From UBA3537 sp965658025 (lineage in GTDB: Bacteria > Bacteroidota > Bacteroidia > Flavobacteriales > Flavobacteriaceae), in contig CBFHQL010000005.1 of NCBI GenBank assembly GCA_965658025.1, forward strand, positions 70,184-134,183: a stretch of DNA of 64,000 nucleotides, in the 5' to 3' direction. The notes beneath the pieces were generated by a model. It was not told the origin of the DNA. It did no database searches and worked only from the letters and a program-made list of their open reading frames with translations. Shown piece after piece: positions 44,273-52,673 of this stretch (position 1 is the stretch's first letter; the number at the start of each line of letters is the position of its first letter). A program made the translations under genes and the position numbers.

Positions 44273-45172
44273 TTACATATCTTTAACTAAATCCTCGATT
44301 TTATCGTACAATGTGATGTGTTTAGAGATGTTTTTTCGATTAATAGTTTTTGTTTTGTGCCCTATGAGTTTTAGACTATTTTCCTTATTCTTCAAAAAGC
44401 GTTCTGAGAAGGTATCCAAATAATCATGAATTTCGCTATCATTAGGTTTTATTGTAAAATAGGATACATAAATAATATCGTCATAAAGTTTGTTGATATA
44501 TTTTAGGTTATCCATAGGAATATTTTCACCCAAAAATATGGTGTGATACCCCAGGCTTAAAATTTCATAATTAATGAATAAAAGCCCTAAATCATGGACT
44601 TCATGTTCAGGAAGAAAAAGAACAACTGTTTTGGTACTTGGTTGCGGATCTGTACTTTGCAAACGTTCTATGTGTACCAGAATTTTTTGTTTGATGTGTA
44701 CCGTCAAAAAATGTTCATGAGCTGAAGATATGGTGTTTGTTTGCCAGAGTATCCCCAAATCACAAAGTAGTGGAATAAAAATCTCGTAAAAAATAGACCT
44801 AAAATTCTTTTCCTCCAACAAGCTGTTGTATGTATTATAAAATAGTGTTTGGTCAAAATTCAGCATTGACAATTTGAAGGCCACAATGGCCTGACTGTCA
44901 TTTTTGCCCATAAAGGCCAACTCCCTTGTTTTGGGAGCTAATTCAGACTCGTCTAATTTTGCAATTTTTGAAATCTTGAACCCATTGTTATTCAAAAAAC
45001 TGATATTGAGTAGTTTTTGAAGATTGTGAAGATCGTAATGTCTGATGTTGGTTTCGGTACGCTTAGGTTTGAGAAGGTTATATCGTTTTTCCCAAATGCG
45101 TATGGTGTGTGCTTTGACTCCAGAGAGGTTTTCGAGGTCTTTAATGCTAAAGACATTTTCAGTAGTGTTCAT
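44273..45172 (-). CDS. MerR-family regulator with CarH/LitR-like B12-binding domain
   Basis: A 299-residue transcription regulator. Residues 8-72 are a MerR winged helix (FSIKDLENLSGVKAHTIRIWEKRY), which recognises DNA. Residues about 95-165 form the helical cap of cobalamin photoreceptors with W143-x9-E153-H154 (the W-x9-EH motif). Residues about 181-296 form a B12-binding Rossmann domain with E191-V-H193-D-L-G196 (ExHxxG, with His193 as the lower cobalt ligand). The family (CarH, LitR) represses carotenoid genes in the dark through adenosylcobalamin. The residue after Trp, which is His132 in Thermus CarH (from memory), is Gln144 here. The adjacent crt genes are the obvious targets. Confidence 0.87.
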   Translation of the reverse strand: MNTTENVFSIKDLENLSGVKAHTIRIWEKRYNLLKPKRTETNIRHYDLHNLQKLLNISFLNNNGFKISKIAKLDESELAPKTRELAFMGKNDSQAIVAFKLSMLNFDQTLFYNTYNSLLEEKNFRSIFYEIFIPLLCDLGILWQTNTISSAHEHFLTVHIKQKILVHIERLQSTDPQPSTKTVVLFLPEHEVHDLGLLFINYEILSLGYHTIFLGENIPMDNLKYINKLYDDIIYVSYFTIKPNDSEIHDYLDTFSERFLKNKENSLKLIGHKTKTINRKNISKHITLYDKIEDLVKDM

Positions 45173-45240
45173 TATTTTATAGATTTGGTTCTACTAAAAT
45201 ACTAAAAAAATAATGAAAAATGGAATGGTTTTTAAAAAAG

Positions 45241-45325
45241 TGCGCACGAGAAGACTCGAACTTCCACGGGAATAATTCCCACTAGCCCCTCAAGCTAGCG
45301 CGTCTACCAATTCCGCCACGTGCGC
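45241..45325 (-). tRNA. tRNA-Leu (anticodon GAG)
   Basis: The minus strand folds as a class II tRNA. The acceptor stem is GCGCACG/CGTGCGC, the D-arm region is TGGCGGAATTGGTAGACGCG, the anticodon stem CTAGC/GCTAG surrounds a TTGAGGG loop (anticodon GAG), and a long variable arm (TGGGAATTATTCCCG) and TTCGAGT loop follow. The 3' CCA is not encoded. It lies downstream of tRNA-Lys on the same strand and is probably processed from the same transcript or its read-through. Confidence 0.95.
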
Positions 45326-45342
45326 AAAAATCTTTGCAGAAA

Positions 45343-45372
45343 AAAAAAGTTAAGACCATGCTTAACTTTTTT
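45343..45372. terminator. Hairpin between tRNA-Lys and tRNA-Leu, terminator-like on both strands
   Basis: AAAAAAGTTAAG (45343-45354) and CTTAACTTTTTT (45361-45372) form a 12-bp stem around the 6-nt loop ACCATG, with T-runs on both strands. In the leftward transcript it starts right after the tRNA-Lys discriminator base. It may end part of the transcripts or be a processing signal for the pair. Confidence 0.55.
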
Positions 45373-45373
45373 G

Positions 45374-45446
45374 TGACTTGGCTGGGGCTCGAACCCAGGA
45401 CCCTCTCCTTAAAAGGGAGATGCTCTACCAACTGAGCTACCAAGTC
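45374..45446 (-). tRNA. tRNA-Lys (anticodon TTT)
   Basis: The minus strand gives a standard 73-nt cloverleaf. The acceptor stem is GACTTGG/CCAAGTC, the D-arm is AGCTCAGTTGGTAGAGC, the anticodon stem is TCTCC/GGAGA with loop CTTTTAA (anticodon TTT), and the T-arm is CTGGGTTCGAGCCCCAG. The 3' CCA is not encoded. It stands first in the two-tRNA unit and directly follows a good promoter. Confidence 0.96.
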
Positions 45447-45470
45447 GGTTGGACTTGCTTTATGCGGCTG

Positions 45471-45500
45471 CAAAGATAATGGGTTTAATTAATATTACAA
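45471..45500 (-). promoter_or_regulatory. Promoter of the tRNA-Lys/tRNA-Leu unit
   Basis: On the minus strand, TTG (complement of 45498-45500), a 19-nt spacer and TATCTTTG (complement of 45471-45478) form a textbook Bacteroidota promoter. Transcription would start near 45466, about 20 nt before the mature tRNA-Lys 5' end. Confidence 0.8.
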
Positions 45501-45574
45501 TCTTTTTTTGTCAATATTTTTTCGTTTTTTTGTAATATGTCTAATTGTGCATATAAAATCAAAAACACACCATC

Positions 45575-46105
45575 ATGATCGTTGTTTTATTAGGATATAT
45601 GGGTTCTGGAAAATCGACTGTAGGGAAAAAACTTGCTGCAGAACTTGATTACGATTTCTTGGATTTGGACGCCTTTATAGAACAACAAGAACAGTTGTCT
45701 ATTTCTCAATTGTTCGAGAGAAGTGGCCATATAGAATTCCGAAAAATTGAAGCCAAAGCAGTACAGAACATTTGTCGTACGCACACCAATTTGGTATTGT
45801 CCCTGGGGGGTGGAACACCATGCTATGGCAACACTATGGAGTTTTTGAATCTACATCCTACGGTTTGTGTTATTTATCTAAAATCTTCTGTAAAAACACT
45901 CACAAACCGATTGGTAAAAGAAAAATCTAAACGCCCTCTAATTGCCCAGATAAAAGATGATGAACTTCCAGAATTTATAGCCAAACATTTGTTTGAACGT
46001 TCAAGATTTTATAATCAAGCAAAATTAACGTTGAATGTTGATGACCTTTCTGCTGAACAAGTGGTGCAGGAAATCCGCAATGATTTAGATGAGTACAACC
46101 TTTGA
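45575..46105 (+). CDS. aroK: Shikimate kinase
   Basis: Phosphorylates shikimate at the 3-OH in chorismate synthesis, which feeds the Trp pathway also present in this window. The 176-residue NMP-kinase-like protein has Walker A GYMGSGKSTVGKKL at 7-20, the shikimate-binding FLDLDAFIEQQEQLSI, and the FRKIEAKAVQ and SLGGGTPCYG segments. The 3' end overlaps the convergent phosphoribosyltransferase gene by 21 nt. Confidence 0.97.
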   Translation: MIVVLLGYMGSGKSTVGKKLAAELDYDFLDLDAFIEQQEQLSISQLFERSGHIEFRKIEAKAVQNICRTHTNLVLSLGGGTPCYGNTMEFLNLHPTVCVIYLKSSVKTLTNRLVKEKSKRPLIAQIKDDELPEFIAKHLFERSRFYNQAKLTLNVDDLSAEQVVQEIRNDLDEYNL

Positions 46106-46588
46106 GTGTTTACCATCAAAAATAACATCTACATGCTCATTTAGTGAAGTGGACAGCGAAATGCCTTTGAAGTCGGCCTTTACAGGATATTTTTTGTGAT
46201 TTCTATTGACAAGTACTGCAGTTTTGAATTGCGACAAAGGGCTATCCAAAAAATGTTTGACCCCATAAATTAATGTTGTACCCGAGTGCAAAACATCATC
46301 AACAAGAATCAAAGATTTATTGGCGTATTCCTCAGCATCCAACGAAGTACTAATTTGTTCAGTTGGCTTTTTTTTGTTGATGTTCACCGCACACAACTGA
46401 GCTTTAATCTCTGAGATTTCTTCAAGATTTTGCTTTATTTTTTCTGCAAGAATATACCCATTGGATTGAATTCCCGCCAAGATTACTTCTTTTTGATCAA
46501 CATTTGCTTCATAAATTTGGTACGCGATACGTCTAATTTTATGATTTATCTCTTGGTTGTTCAAAATGCAGTTCTGTGTCAGTGCCAT
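46085..46588 (-). CDS. Phosphoribosyltransferase family protein (PyrR-like)
   Basis: A 167-residue type I phosphoribosyltransferase fold. VILAGIQSNGYILAEKI is followed by the PRPP-binding motif SLILVDDVLHSGTTLIYGV, and the flexible loop is between them. It resembles PyrR (uracil-PRTase and pyr attenuation protein) in size and order, but pyr genes are not nearby, so neither substrate nor regulatory role is assigned. It overlaps the convergent aroK by 21 nt. Confidence 0.83.
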   Translation of the reverse strand: MALTQNCILNNQEINHKIRRIAYQIYEANVDQKEVILAGIQSNGYILAEKIKQNLEEISEIKAQLCAVNINKKKPTEQISTSLDAEEYANKSLILVDDVLHSGTTLIYGVKHFLDSPLSQFKTAVLVNRNHKKYPVKADFKGISLSTSLNEHVDVIFDGKHSKVVLI

Positions 46589-46634
46589 AAACTTCTTTTT
46601 TTCAAATATAAAAAAGACATTTCAACTTAGTTGG

Positions 46635-47009
46635 TTAATTGTCCTCAAAATCTAAGTAGTCCTCAATATCTCTGCGTTCTTTTTTTGTGGGACGTCCTTC
46701 ACCTTTTTTTCGGTAATGATCTTTGGCGTGTTTCAAAAGCTCTTGCGCTTCAAATTCAGATTTTGGCGTAGTGTCTTGTCTGTAGAGGTCTACCAATTTT
46801 GCACCTACGCGACTTTTGGGGATATCAAGCACGTTGAGTTGATAATTCACTTGATTAATCCGCACACTAATTTTATCGGTAGGATAAACTTCTCTGCTGG
46901 GTTTAACCACAGCATCATTCACACGTATATGCCCTTTTTTGGTGGCATTGGAAGCCATAGTTCTTGTTTTGAAATAGCGCAAACACCACAAAAACTTATC
47001 GATTCTCAT
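46635..47009 (-). CDS. S4-domain RNA-binding protein (Hsp15/HslR-like)
   Basis: A 124-residue basic protein with an N-terminal S4 domain (MRIDKFLWCLRYFKTRTMASNATKKGHIRVN) and a charged C-terminal tail (EGRPTKKERRDIEDYLDFE). It matches heat-shock protein 15, which binds the 50S subunit with a stuck nascent chain. The ATG at 47009 was chosen because family members begin MRIDKFLW. A 31-codon longer frame would overlap the divergent FKBP gene. A -7 element (TATTTTTG) precedes it. Confidence 0.88.
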   Translation of the reverse strand: MRIDKFLWCLRYFKTRTMASNATKKGHIRVNDAVVKPSREVYPTDKISVRINQVNYQLNVLDIPKSRVGAKLVDLYRQDTTPKSEFEAQELLKHAKDHYRKKGEGRPTKKERRDIEDYLDFEDN

Positions 47010-47039
47010 ATTTTTTTTAAAACTCCGTTTTCTATTATA

Positions 47040-47047
47040 CAAAAATA
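47040..47047 (-). promoter_or_regulatory. Putative -7 element for the S4 protein gene
   Basis: TATTTTTG on the minus strand matches TAnnTTTG, 30 nt upstream of the ATG at 47009. A -33 box is not clear. It lies within the 75-nt space between divergent genes. Confidence 0.4.
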
Positions 47048-47084
47048 ACATAATATTGTATCTTGCAGCTCCAAATATGATATT

Positions 47085-48110
47085 ATGAGAAATAAGCTTC
47101 ATATCCTCTTTATTTTTTTTCTTGCACTGTTCGCTTTTAACTGTAGTGAAGATGAAGAAGAAACAACTTCAATTCCACCACGAGATCGCGCGGAACAGCA
47201 AGCCAGTGATATGGATACACTTCAAAATTATTTTGATACCCATTATTACAATTCTGGAGCACTGAGTGCTTTGGCAACCTACCCAACGCTTGATGATATC
47301 GTAATTACAAAATTGGAAGAAGGGGAAACACAACCGCCAAATACGACCATGTTGTCTGATGCTGTTGAGCCAAAAACAACAACCTACCAAGATGTTTCGT
47401 ACACATATTACATTTTAAGTATTGAGGAAGGATTAGGAGAAAACCCTCATTTCACTGATCAAGTTCGTGTAAATTACGAGGGAACTACAACAAATGGAAA
47501 TGAATTTGATAGTTCTGTTAATCCAATCGATTTGGATTTGGTATTTTCCATTACGGGATGGAACCGTGTGTTGCCACAATTTAAAACAGCGAGTACATTT
47601 ACCACCAACAATGACGGTACTGTAACTTTTGAGAATTATGGCATAGGGGTTATGTTTTTACCCTCTGGACTCGGCTATTTTAACAATGCAGTTTCAGGAA
47701 TTTCCGCCTATTCTTGCCTTACCTTTAAGTTTGAATTGTTTCAGCATAAAGTTATGGACCACGACAATGATTTTATCCCTAGTTATATGGAGGATGAAAA
47801 TGGAAACTTAGATGTTTTTGACGATAATACAGATAACGATCGGTTCAATGACTTTTCCGATAATGATGATGATGGCGATGGATTCAAAACATTTAGAGAA
47901 GTCACATACACCACATTTACAGACAGCACTAGTGCTGCCTTACAAGCGCAAATGCAAGCCGAGGAACCCTTGGCCTCGAATCAATTTTTCTTGCCCATTG
48001 AGCAAGAAAATGATGGTAGTTTCTCAGTAAAACTGATTACCTTAGAGGATACCAACGGTAATGGTATTCCAAATTATTTGGACGCTACAGATGCCCAAAC
48101 CTTAAACTAA
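47085..48110 (+). CDS. FKBP-like lipoprotein with acidic, calcium-type repeats
   Basis: A 341-residue exported lipoprotein (signal LFAFNC, Cys about 20). Residues about 110-230 are an FKBP-like peptidyl-prolyl isomerase domain: HFTDQVRVNYEGTTTNGNEFDSS, then GWNRVLPQF and GVMFLPSGLGYF. The C-terminal region has DHDNDFIPSYMEDENGN, DDNTDNDRFND and DNDDDGDGF, Asp/Asn repeats like those of thrombospondin type 3 or EF-hand modules, ending with EDTNGNGIPNYLD. It may fold envelope proteins in a calcium-dependent way. The stop is followed by a strong terminator. Confidence 0.85.
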   Translation: MRNKLHILFIFFLALFAFNCSEDEEETTSIPPRDRAEQQASDMDTLQNYFDTHYYNSGALSALATYPTLDDIVITKLEEGETQPPNTTMLSDAVEPKTTTYQDVSYTYYILSIEEGLGENPHFTDQVRVNYEGTTTNGNEFDSSVNPIDLDLVFSITGWNRVLPQFKTASTFTTNNDGTVTFENYGIGVMFLPSGLGYFNNAVSGISAYSCLTFKFELFQHKVMDHDNDFIPSYMEDENGNLDVFDDNTDNDRFNDFSDNDDDGDGFKTFREVTYTTFTDSTSAALQAQMQAEEPLASNQFFLPIEQENDGSFSVKLITLEDTNGNGIPNYLDATDAQTLN

Positions 48111-48132
48111 CCGAAACTGAAGTATAAGAAAT

Positions 48133-48159
48133 AAAAAAACCCGCAAATTGCGGGTTTTT
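48133..48159. terminator. Bidirectional intrinsic terminator
   Basis: AAAAAAACCCGC-AAATT-GCGGGTTTTT: a 5-bp GC stem flanked by A and T runs on the two sides. It serves the FKBP gene on the plus strand and the transketolase pair on the minus strand. Confidence 0.85.
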
Positions 48160-48174
48160 GTGTTTTAAATGCTC

Positions 48175-49128
48175 TTATTTTCGTGCAATCACTTTCTTTG
48201 CTTTGGCTACAATCGCTGACGCGTCAAGGCCATATTTTTTCATCAACTGTGCTGGTGTACCAGACTCTCCAAAGGTATCATTGGTAGCAACAAATTCTTG
48301 AGGTGCTGGTGCGTTTTGTCCAAGAACACGTGCAATACTTTCACCCAAACCACCCAAGTGGTTGTGTTCCTCAGTAGTAACGATACATCCTGTTTTTGCA
48401 ACAGATGCTAAAAGTGCTTTTTCGTCCAAAGGTTTTATGGTGTGAAAATTAAGGACATCTGCATTAATTCCCTGAGCATGAAGTTCTTTTGCTGCTTCAA
48501 GAGCTTCCCAAACCAAATGTCCAGTGGCAGCAATTGTCACGTCGCTACCTTCTTGTAATTGGATTGCTTTTCCGATTTCAAAAGTTTGATTTTCAGGCGT
48601 AAAAATAGGAACAGAGGGGCGCCCAAAACGCAAATATACAGGGCCGTTGTGTTCTGCAATGGCTAGAGTAGCTGCTTTGGTTTGATTGTAGTCACAAGGG
48701 TTGATGACGACCATTCCTGGCAGCATTTTCATCAATCCAATGTCTTCAAGAATTTGGTGTGTAGCACCATCTTCACCCAAAGTAAGACCAGCATGAGATG
48801 CACAAATTTTTACATTTTTTCCAGAATACGCGATTGATTGTCGAATTTGATCATAAACGCGACCAGTTGAAAAGTTAGCAAAAGTTCCTGTAAAAGGAAT
48901 TTTACCTCCAATGGTAAGCCCAGCGGCTATTCCCATCATGTTCGCCTCTGCAATACCAACTTGAAAAAAGCGTTCTGGATTTTCATTTTTAAATGCATCC
49001 ATTTTGAGTGATCCAATAAGATCTGCGCAAAGCGCAACAACATTTGGGTTTGTTCTTCCAAGTTCGGCGAGTCCAGCTCCAAAACCACTTCTTGTATCTT
49101 TTTTTTCGTTGTATGTGTATGTTTTCAT
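48175..49128 (-). CDS. Transketolase, C-terminal subunit
   Basis: A 317-residue protein carrying the pyrimidine-binding and C-terminal domains of transketolase. ADLIGSLKMDAFKNENPERFFQVGIAEANMMGIAAGL has the conserved Glu that contacts thiamine diphosphate, with ASHAGLTLGEDGATHQ following. It lacks the GDG cofactor domain, which is in the adjacent gene. The two chains together equal one full-length transketolase. It is 18 nt downstream of the N-terminal subunit gene. Confidence 0.93.
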   Translation of the reverse strand: MKTYTYNEKKDTRSGFGAGLAELGRTNPNVVALCADLIGSLKMDAFKNENPERFFQVGIAEANMMGIAAGLTIGGKIPFTGTFANFSTGRVYDQIRQSIAYSGKNVKICASHAGLTLGEDGATHQILEDIGLMKMLPGMVVINPCDYNQTKAATLAIAEHNGPVYLRFGRPSVPIFTPENQTFEIGKAIQLQEGSDVTIAATGHLVWEALEAAKELHAQGINADVLNFHTIKPLDEKALLASVAKTGCIVTTEEHNHLGGLGESIARVLGQNAPAPQEFVATNDTFGESGTPAQLMKKYGLDASAIVAKAKKVIARK

Positions 49129-49146
49129 TTTTTTTGGTTTTGAATA

Positions 49147-49989
49147 TTAGTAATCGCCCAGTGTTTCAGGGTTTTGTTCCAAGGCCGAGGCCAATTGTTC
49201 GTCGTTAGGGGCTTTTCCATGCCATGCGTGGGTGTGCATCATAAAATCTACACCATTACCCATCATGGTTTCCAGCAATACACATACTGGCCTGCCTTTT
49301 CCTGTAGCAGATTTGGCCTTGGCCATTCCCTCCAAAATGGCTTCCAAATCATTACCCTTTTTGATTTCAATTACGGTCCAATCAAAAGCATCAAATTTTG
49401 CTTTTAAACTCCCCATTTTCAAAACCTCATCAGTTGGCCCATCAATTTGTTTTCCGTTGAGGTCTACGGTTGCAATAATATTATCGACTTTTTTAGCTGA
49501 GGCGTACATTATGGCTTCCCAATTTTGACCTTCTTGAAGTTCACCATCTCCGTGAAGACTGTACACAAGATTCGTATCATTGTTTAGTTTTTTTGCGTGA
49601 GCAGCACCAATAGCGACCGACATGCCTTGCCCCAAAGATCCCGATGCAATGCGAATTCCTGGAAGACCCTCATGTGTTGTTGGGTGTCCCTGTAATCTGG
49701 AGTCTAAAAGTCTGAAGGTGTTTAGTTCCTCTACAGGAAAATAGCCACTTCGTGCGAGTACACTATAAATGACTGGTGAAATATGTCCGTTGGACAGAAA
49801 AAATAAATCTTCTCCATGACCATCCATGTCAAAACCATCTTTTCTGTTCATGATTTCTGTATAAAGAGCAACCAAAAATTCGGCACATCCGAGTGAACCT
49901 CCGGGGTGTCCAGAGTTGACTTTGTGAACCATTCGTAAAATGTCGCGCCGGACTTGTGTTGTAAGGTCGTTTAGTGGTGTAATTGACAT
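49147..49989 (-). CDS. Transketolase, N-terminal (thiamine diphosphate-binding) subunit
   Basis: A 280-residue protein with the pyrophosphate-binding domain of transketolase: KVNSGHPGGSLGCAEFLVALYTE, then the thiamine diphosphate motif SLHGDGELQEGQNWEAIMYA (GDG-x(25)-N type) and VDLNGKQIDGPTDEVL. It forms the pentose-phosphate enzyme with the C-terminal subunit encoded next. The split form is well known in many bacteria and archaea. A -7 element with a candidate TTG box precedes it. Confidence 0.94.
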   Translation of the reverse strand: MSITPLNDLTTQVRRDILRMVHKVNSGHPGGSLGCAEFLVALYTEIMNRKDGFDMDGHGEDLFFLSNGHISPVIYSVLARSGYFPVEELNTFRLLDSRLQGHPTTHEGLPGIRIASGSLGQGMSVAIGAAHAKKLNNDTNLVYSLHGDGELQEGQNWEAIMYASAKKVDNIIATVDLNGKQIDGPTDEVLKMGSLKAKFDAFDWTVIEIKKGNDLEAILEGMAKAKSATGKGRPVCVLLETMMGNGVDFMMHTHAWHGKAPNDEQLASALEQNPETLGDY

Positions 49990-50014
49990 GTAAAGTTTGT
50001 TAAAATTAGACCTT

Positions 50015-50043
50015 CAAATTTAAATTTAATTTTTATTAGACAA
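50015..50043 (-). promoter_or_regulatory. Promoter of the split transketolase genes
   Basis: TAAATTTG on the minus strand (complement of 50015-50022) with TTG (complement of 50041-50043) 18 nt upstream. The spacer is 1 nt short of the usual range. The predicted start near 50010 gives a leader of about 20 nt. Confidence 0.6.
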
Positions 50044-50158
50044 TGCCCTTTTACTTATTATTTCCGACAAATAACTAACAACTTATTAAACATTGTGGAT
50101 AGCAATTATCATCAGAATTAGATTTTGTATTTTTACTCCCAATTATATGTTAGCACCT

Positions 50159-52084
50159 ATGAGCTTTTTTAGATTGAATGAATATAAAGTAATTCTGTTC
50201 AGGCTGTTGCTTGTTTATTTTTTTTATTTTATCGCACGATCTTTGTTCGTGTTTTACAATTTTTCAGTTCTAGATATTAGTTCACTTTCCGAATTTTTTT
50301 CGCTTTGTTATCATGGGCTTATTTTTGATACAGCAGCAATTTTCTATTTGAACGCTCTATTTGTATTACTCTCTATGTTTCCGCTTGGAATCAACTCCTC
50401 GCTATTTTATCAAAAGGTGTTATTTTACGTTTACTTTATTTTCAATTTAATAGGATACGCTACCAATTTTATTGATTTCGGATACTACAAATTTATTTAC
50501 AATAGAACCACTATTTCTGAGTGGGCCGTCGTAAAAAACGAAGAACACATTATGAAAATGTTTCTGCGTTTTGCAATCAGTTATTGGCATATATTTATGC
50601 TGTTCATTGTTTTAAGTTTCTTTTGGATTTATTTATACAATAAAATCAAACTTAAACCAAAGCCATACAAAAAACATATTGCTTTTTATGTTTCAACATC
50701 CATTGCTTCGTTGTTGCTTATGGTGACATTTATGGTTGCAGGAATTAGAGGAGGAGATTTAAAAAAAAGTACGCGCCCGATCAATTTGGTTGATGCTAAT
50801 AGATATGTTAAAAAAATTCAACACGCCGATGTTATTCTAAACACGCCTTTTGCAATCATTAGAACGTTTGGGAAAAATAATTTTAAGAAATTAAACTATA
50901 ATATTTCAAAAGCTGAGATTGATGCGCTAGTACAACCGATTAAGTCATACTTACCAAAAACTAACTCAAAACCAAATGTAGTTCTCTTTATCACAGAAAG
51001 TTATGGTCGTGAGTATATGGGGGCATTTAACACACACAAAAACATACCCAATTATAAAAGTTTCACCCCTTTTTTAGACTCCCTTGCAAATCATAGTCTT
51101 ATTTTTTCAAATGCTTTTACCAATGGTCGAAAATCAATACATGGAATGTCATCTGTACTGGCAGGTATTCCATCATTTGTTGATGCCTACACTTCGTCTC
51201 CATATGCTAAACAACCTGTAGAATCTTTGGTTTCTACTCTAAATACTATGGGTTATGACACCTCTTTTTTTCATGGCGCTCCCAATGGTTCGATGGGGTT
51301 TTTAGGGTTTTCCAATATTTTAGAATTTGATCATTATTATGGTAAAACAGAATTTAATGATGACACTCAATTTGATGGTTCATGGGGAATTTGGGACGAA
51401 CCATTTTTTAAATTTATGAAAACAACATTGGATGAAAAACATTCGCCATTTTTTGCTACAATTTTTACGGTCTCTTCTCATGAGCCCTATGTGATCCCTG
51501 ATAAGTACAAAGAGAAATTTCCAGAAGAGCATATACCAATGCACAAATGCGTTAGATATACAGATTTCGCTTTTCAACAGTTTTTTGAAGCTGCCAAAAA
51601 AGAACCTTGGTTCGAAAACACCATTTTTGTAATCACTGCCGATCATTGTAATCAGGTTTTTTATGATGAGTACAGAAAGGATATCAACCGTTATGCTGTA
51701 CCAATTATGTTTTATGACCCCAAAGGAAAATATGTTGGAGAAAATACAGATTTGGCTCAACAAATTGATATATATCCAACCATTCTTCAAATGATTGGAT
51801 ATGATAAACCTTTCCGGAGTTGGGGAAGAAGTTTAGTAGATGATACTGCACAAACAGCTCCTTTTGTATTAAATCACGATGGCGTCTATTATCGCTACAG
51901 CAAAGGAAATTATATTTGTATATTTGATGGTGAAAAAGCCTTAGGATTCTACGATAAAGACGATTTATCTCTGAGCAAGAACTTAATTAATGACAAAAAC
52001 CAAGAAATGACTCTAATAGAGAAAAATTGTAAGGCATTAATAAAGGATTATTTTGACCGAATCATTGATAAAAAACTGAAATAA
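50159..52084 (+). CDS. LTA synthase family sulfatase (membrane phosphoglycerol transferase-like)
   Basis: A 641-residue membrane protein. About five N-terminal helices (to about 210) precede an exported sulfatase/alkaline phosphatase-type domain: NVVLFITESYGREYMGAF (metal site), AFTNGRKSIHGMSSVLAGIPSF with the candidate nucleophile Ser, WDEPFFKFM, and FVITADHCNQVF. It resembles LtaS or OpgB-type enzymes that move phosphoglycerol or phosphoethanolamine onto envelope glycans; the substrate here is unknown. ATGs at 50147 and 50159 are both possible; the second fits the usual M-x-FF-x(L/K)-x-EY start. Its stop overlaps the next gene's ATG. Confidence 0.88.
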   Translation: MSFFRLNEYKVILFRLLLVYFFYFIARSLFVFYNFSVLDISSLSEFFSLCYHGLIFDTAAIFYLNALFVLLSMFPLGINSSLFYQKVLFYVYFIFNLIGYATNFIDFGYYKFIYNRTTISEWAVVKNEEHIMKMFLRFAISYWHIFMLFIVLSFFWIYLYNKIKLKPKPYKKHIAFYVSTSIASLLLMVTFMVAGIRGGDLKKSTRPINLVDANRYVKKIQHADVILNTPFAIIRTFGKNNFKKLNYNISKAEIDALVQPIKSYLPKTNSKPNVVLFITESYGREYMGAFNTHKNIPNYKSFTPFLDSLANHSLIFSNAFTNGRKSIHGMSSVLAGIPSFVDAYTSSPYAKQPVESLVSTLNTMGYDTSFFHGAPNGSMGFLGFSNILEFDHYYGKTEFNDDTQFDGSWGIWDEPFFKFMKTTLDEKHSPFFATIFTVSSHEPYVIPDKYKEKFPEEHIPMHKCVRYTDFAFQQFFEAAKKEPWFENTIFVITADHCNQVFYDEYRKDINRYAVPIMFYDPKGKYVGENTDLAQQIDIYPTILQMIGYDKPFRSWGRSLVDDTAQTAPFVLNHDGVYYRYSKGNYICIFDGEKALGFYDKDDLSLSKNLINDKNQEMTLIEKNCKALIKDYFDRIIDKKLK

Positions 52085-52653
52085 TGAAAAGAAAATTAAT
52101 TTACAGCATTGTAATTGTTCTAATTCTTGGCACAGGAAAATTTGTTTATGATAAACATATCAATCACAATTTTGAAGAAATTTCTAAAAATAAAGTATAT
52201 AAATCAGGTGTTATTCCACCAGACCAAATTGCGGACTATGTTAAGGAGTATAACTTGAAAAGTATAATCGATTTACGCTTTCCAGGAACTGAAGATCTAA
52301 TTAACAATCCAGAAATTCCAACCGAATTATTAGCCGAAAAAAATGCGGTTGAAAGTATTGATGGCGTTCAGTATATCAATTTAGGAACAGATCAGGTGCC
52401 AACGCAAGCTACTCTCGATAAGTTCTTGTCAATTATGGACAATCTAGATAATTACCCTGTTTTAATTCATTGCCACCATGGTGAGGGTAGAGCACCACTT
52501 TTTTCGGCGATTTACAGAATAGAATATGAAAATTGGTCTAATGAAGATGCACGATCCAAAACACGTTTTCTGCTCAAAGGAAGTTCTTTTGATGATGGTG
52601 CACCAAAAGGCGATTTTTTAATGAGTTACCAACCAAAACGTTCCAAAAAATAA
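52084..52653 (+). CDS. Membrane-anchored tyrosine/dual-specificity phosphatase-like protein
   Basis: A 189-residue protein with one N-terminal membrane helix (IYSIVIVLILGTGKFVY) and a cysteine phosphatase fold. The P-loop is HCHHGEGRAP, i.e. C-x5-R at about 131-137, and SIIDLRFPG precedes it as the usual DLR segment. A general-acid Asp is not obvious from sequence alone. Its ATG overlaps the stop of the sulfatase gene (TAATG), so the two are translated together. It could dephosphorylate an envelope lipid or protein; this is inference. Confidence 0.82.
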   Translation: MKRKLIYSIVIVLILGTGKFVYDKHINHNFEEISKNKVYKSGVIPPDQIADYVKEYNLKSIIDLRFPGTEDLINNPEIPTELLAEKNAVESIDGVQYINLGTDQVPTQATLDKFLSIMDNLDNYPVLIHCHHGEGRAPLFSAIYRIEYENWSNEDARSKTRFLLKGSSFDDGAPKGDFLMSYQPKRSKK

Positions 52654-52673
52654 CGTTATTCAACGCCAAAAAT

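Noticed and set aside
47010..47102. 31-codon N-terminal extension of the S4 protein
   Set aside because: Family members begin MRIDKFLW, and the extension would overlap the start of the divergent lipoprotein gene.
50093..50158. Longer N-terminus for the sulfatase from a TTG
   Set aside because: Two ATGs (50147, 50159) follow, and the usual membrane N-terminus begins at the second.
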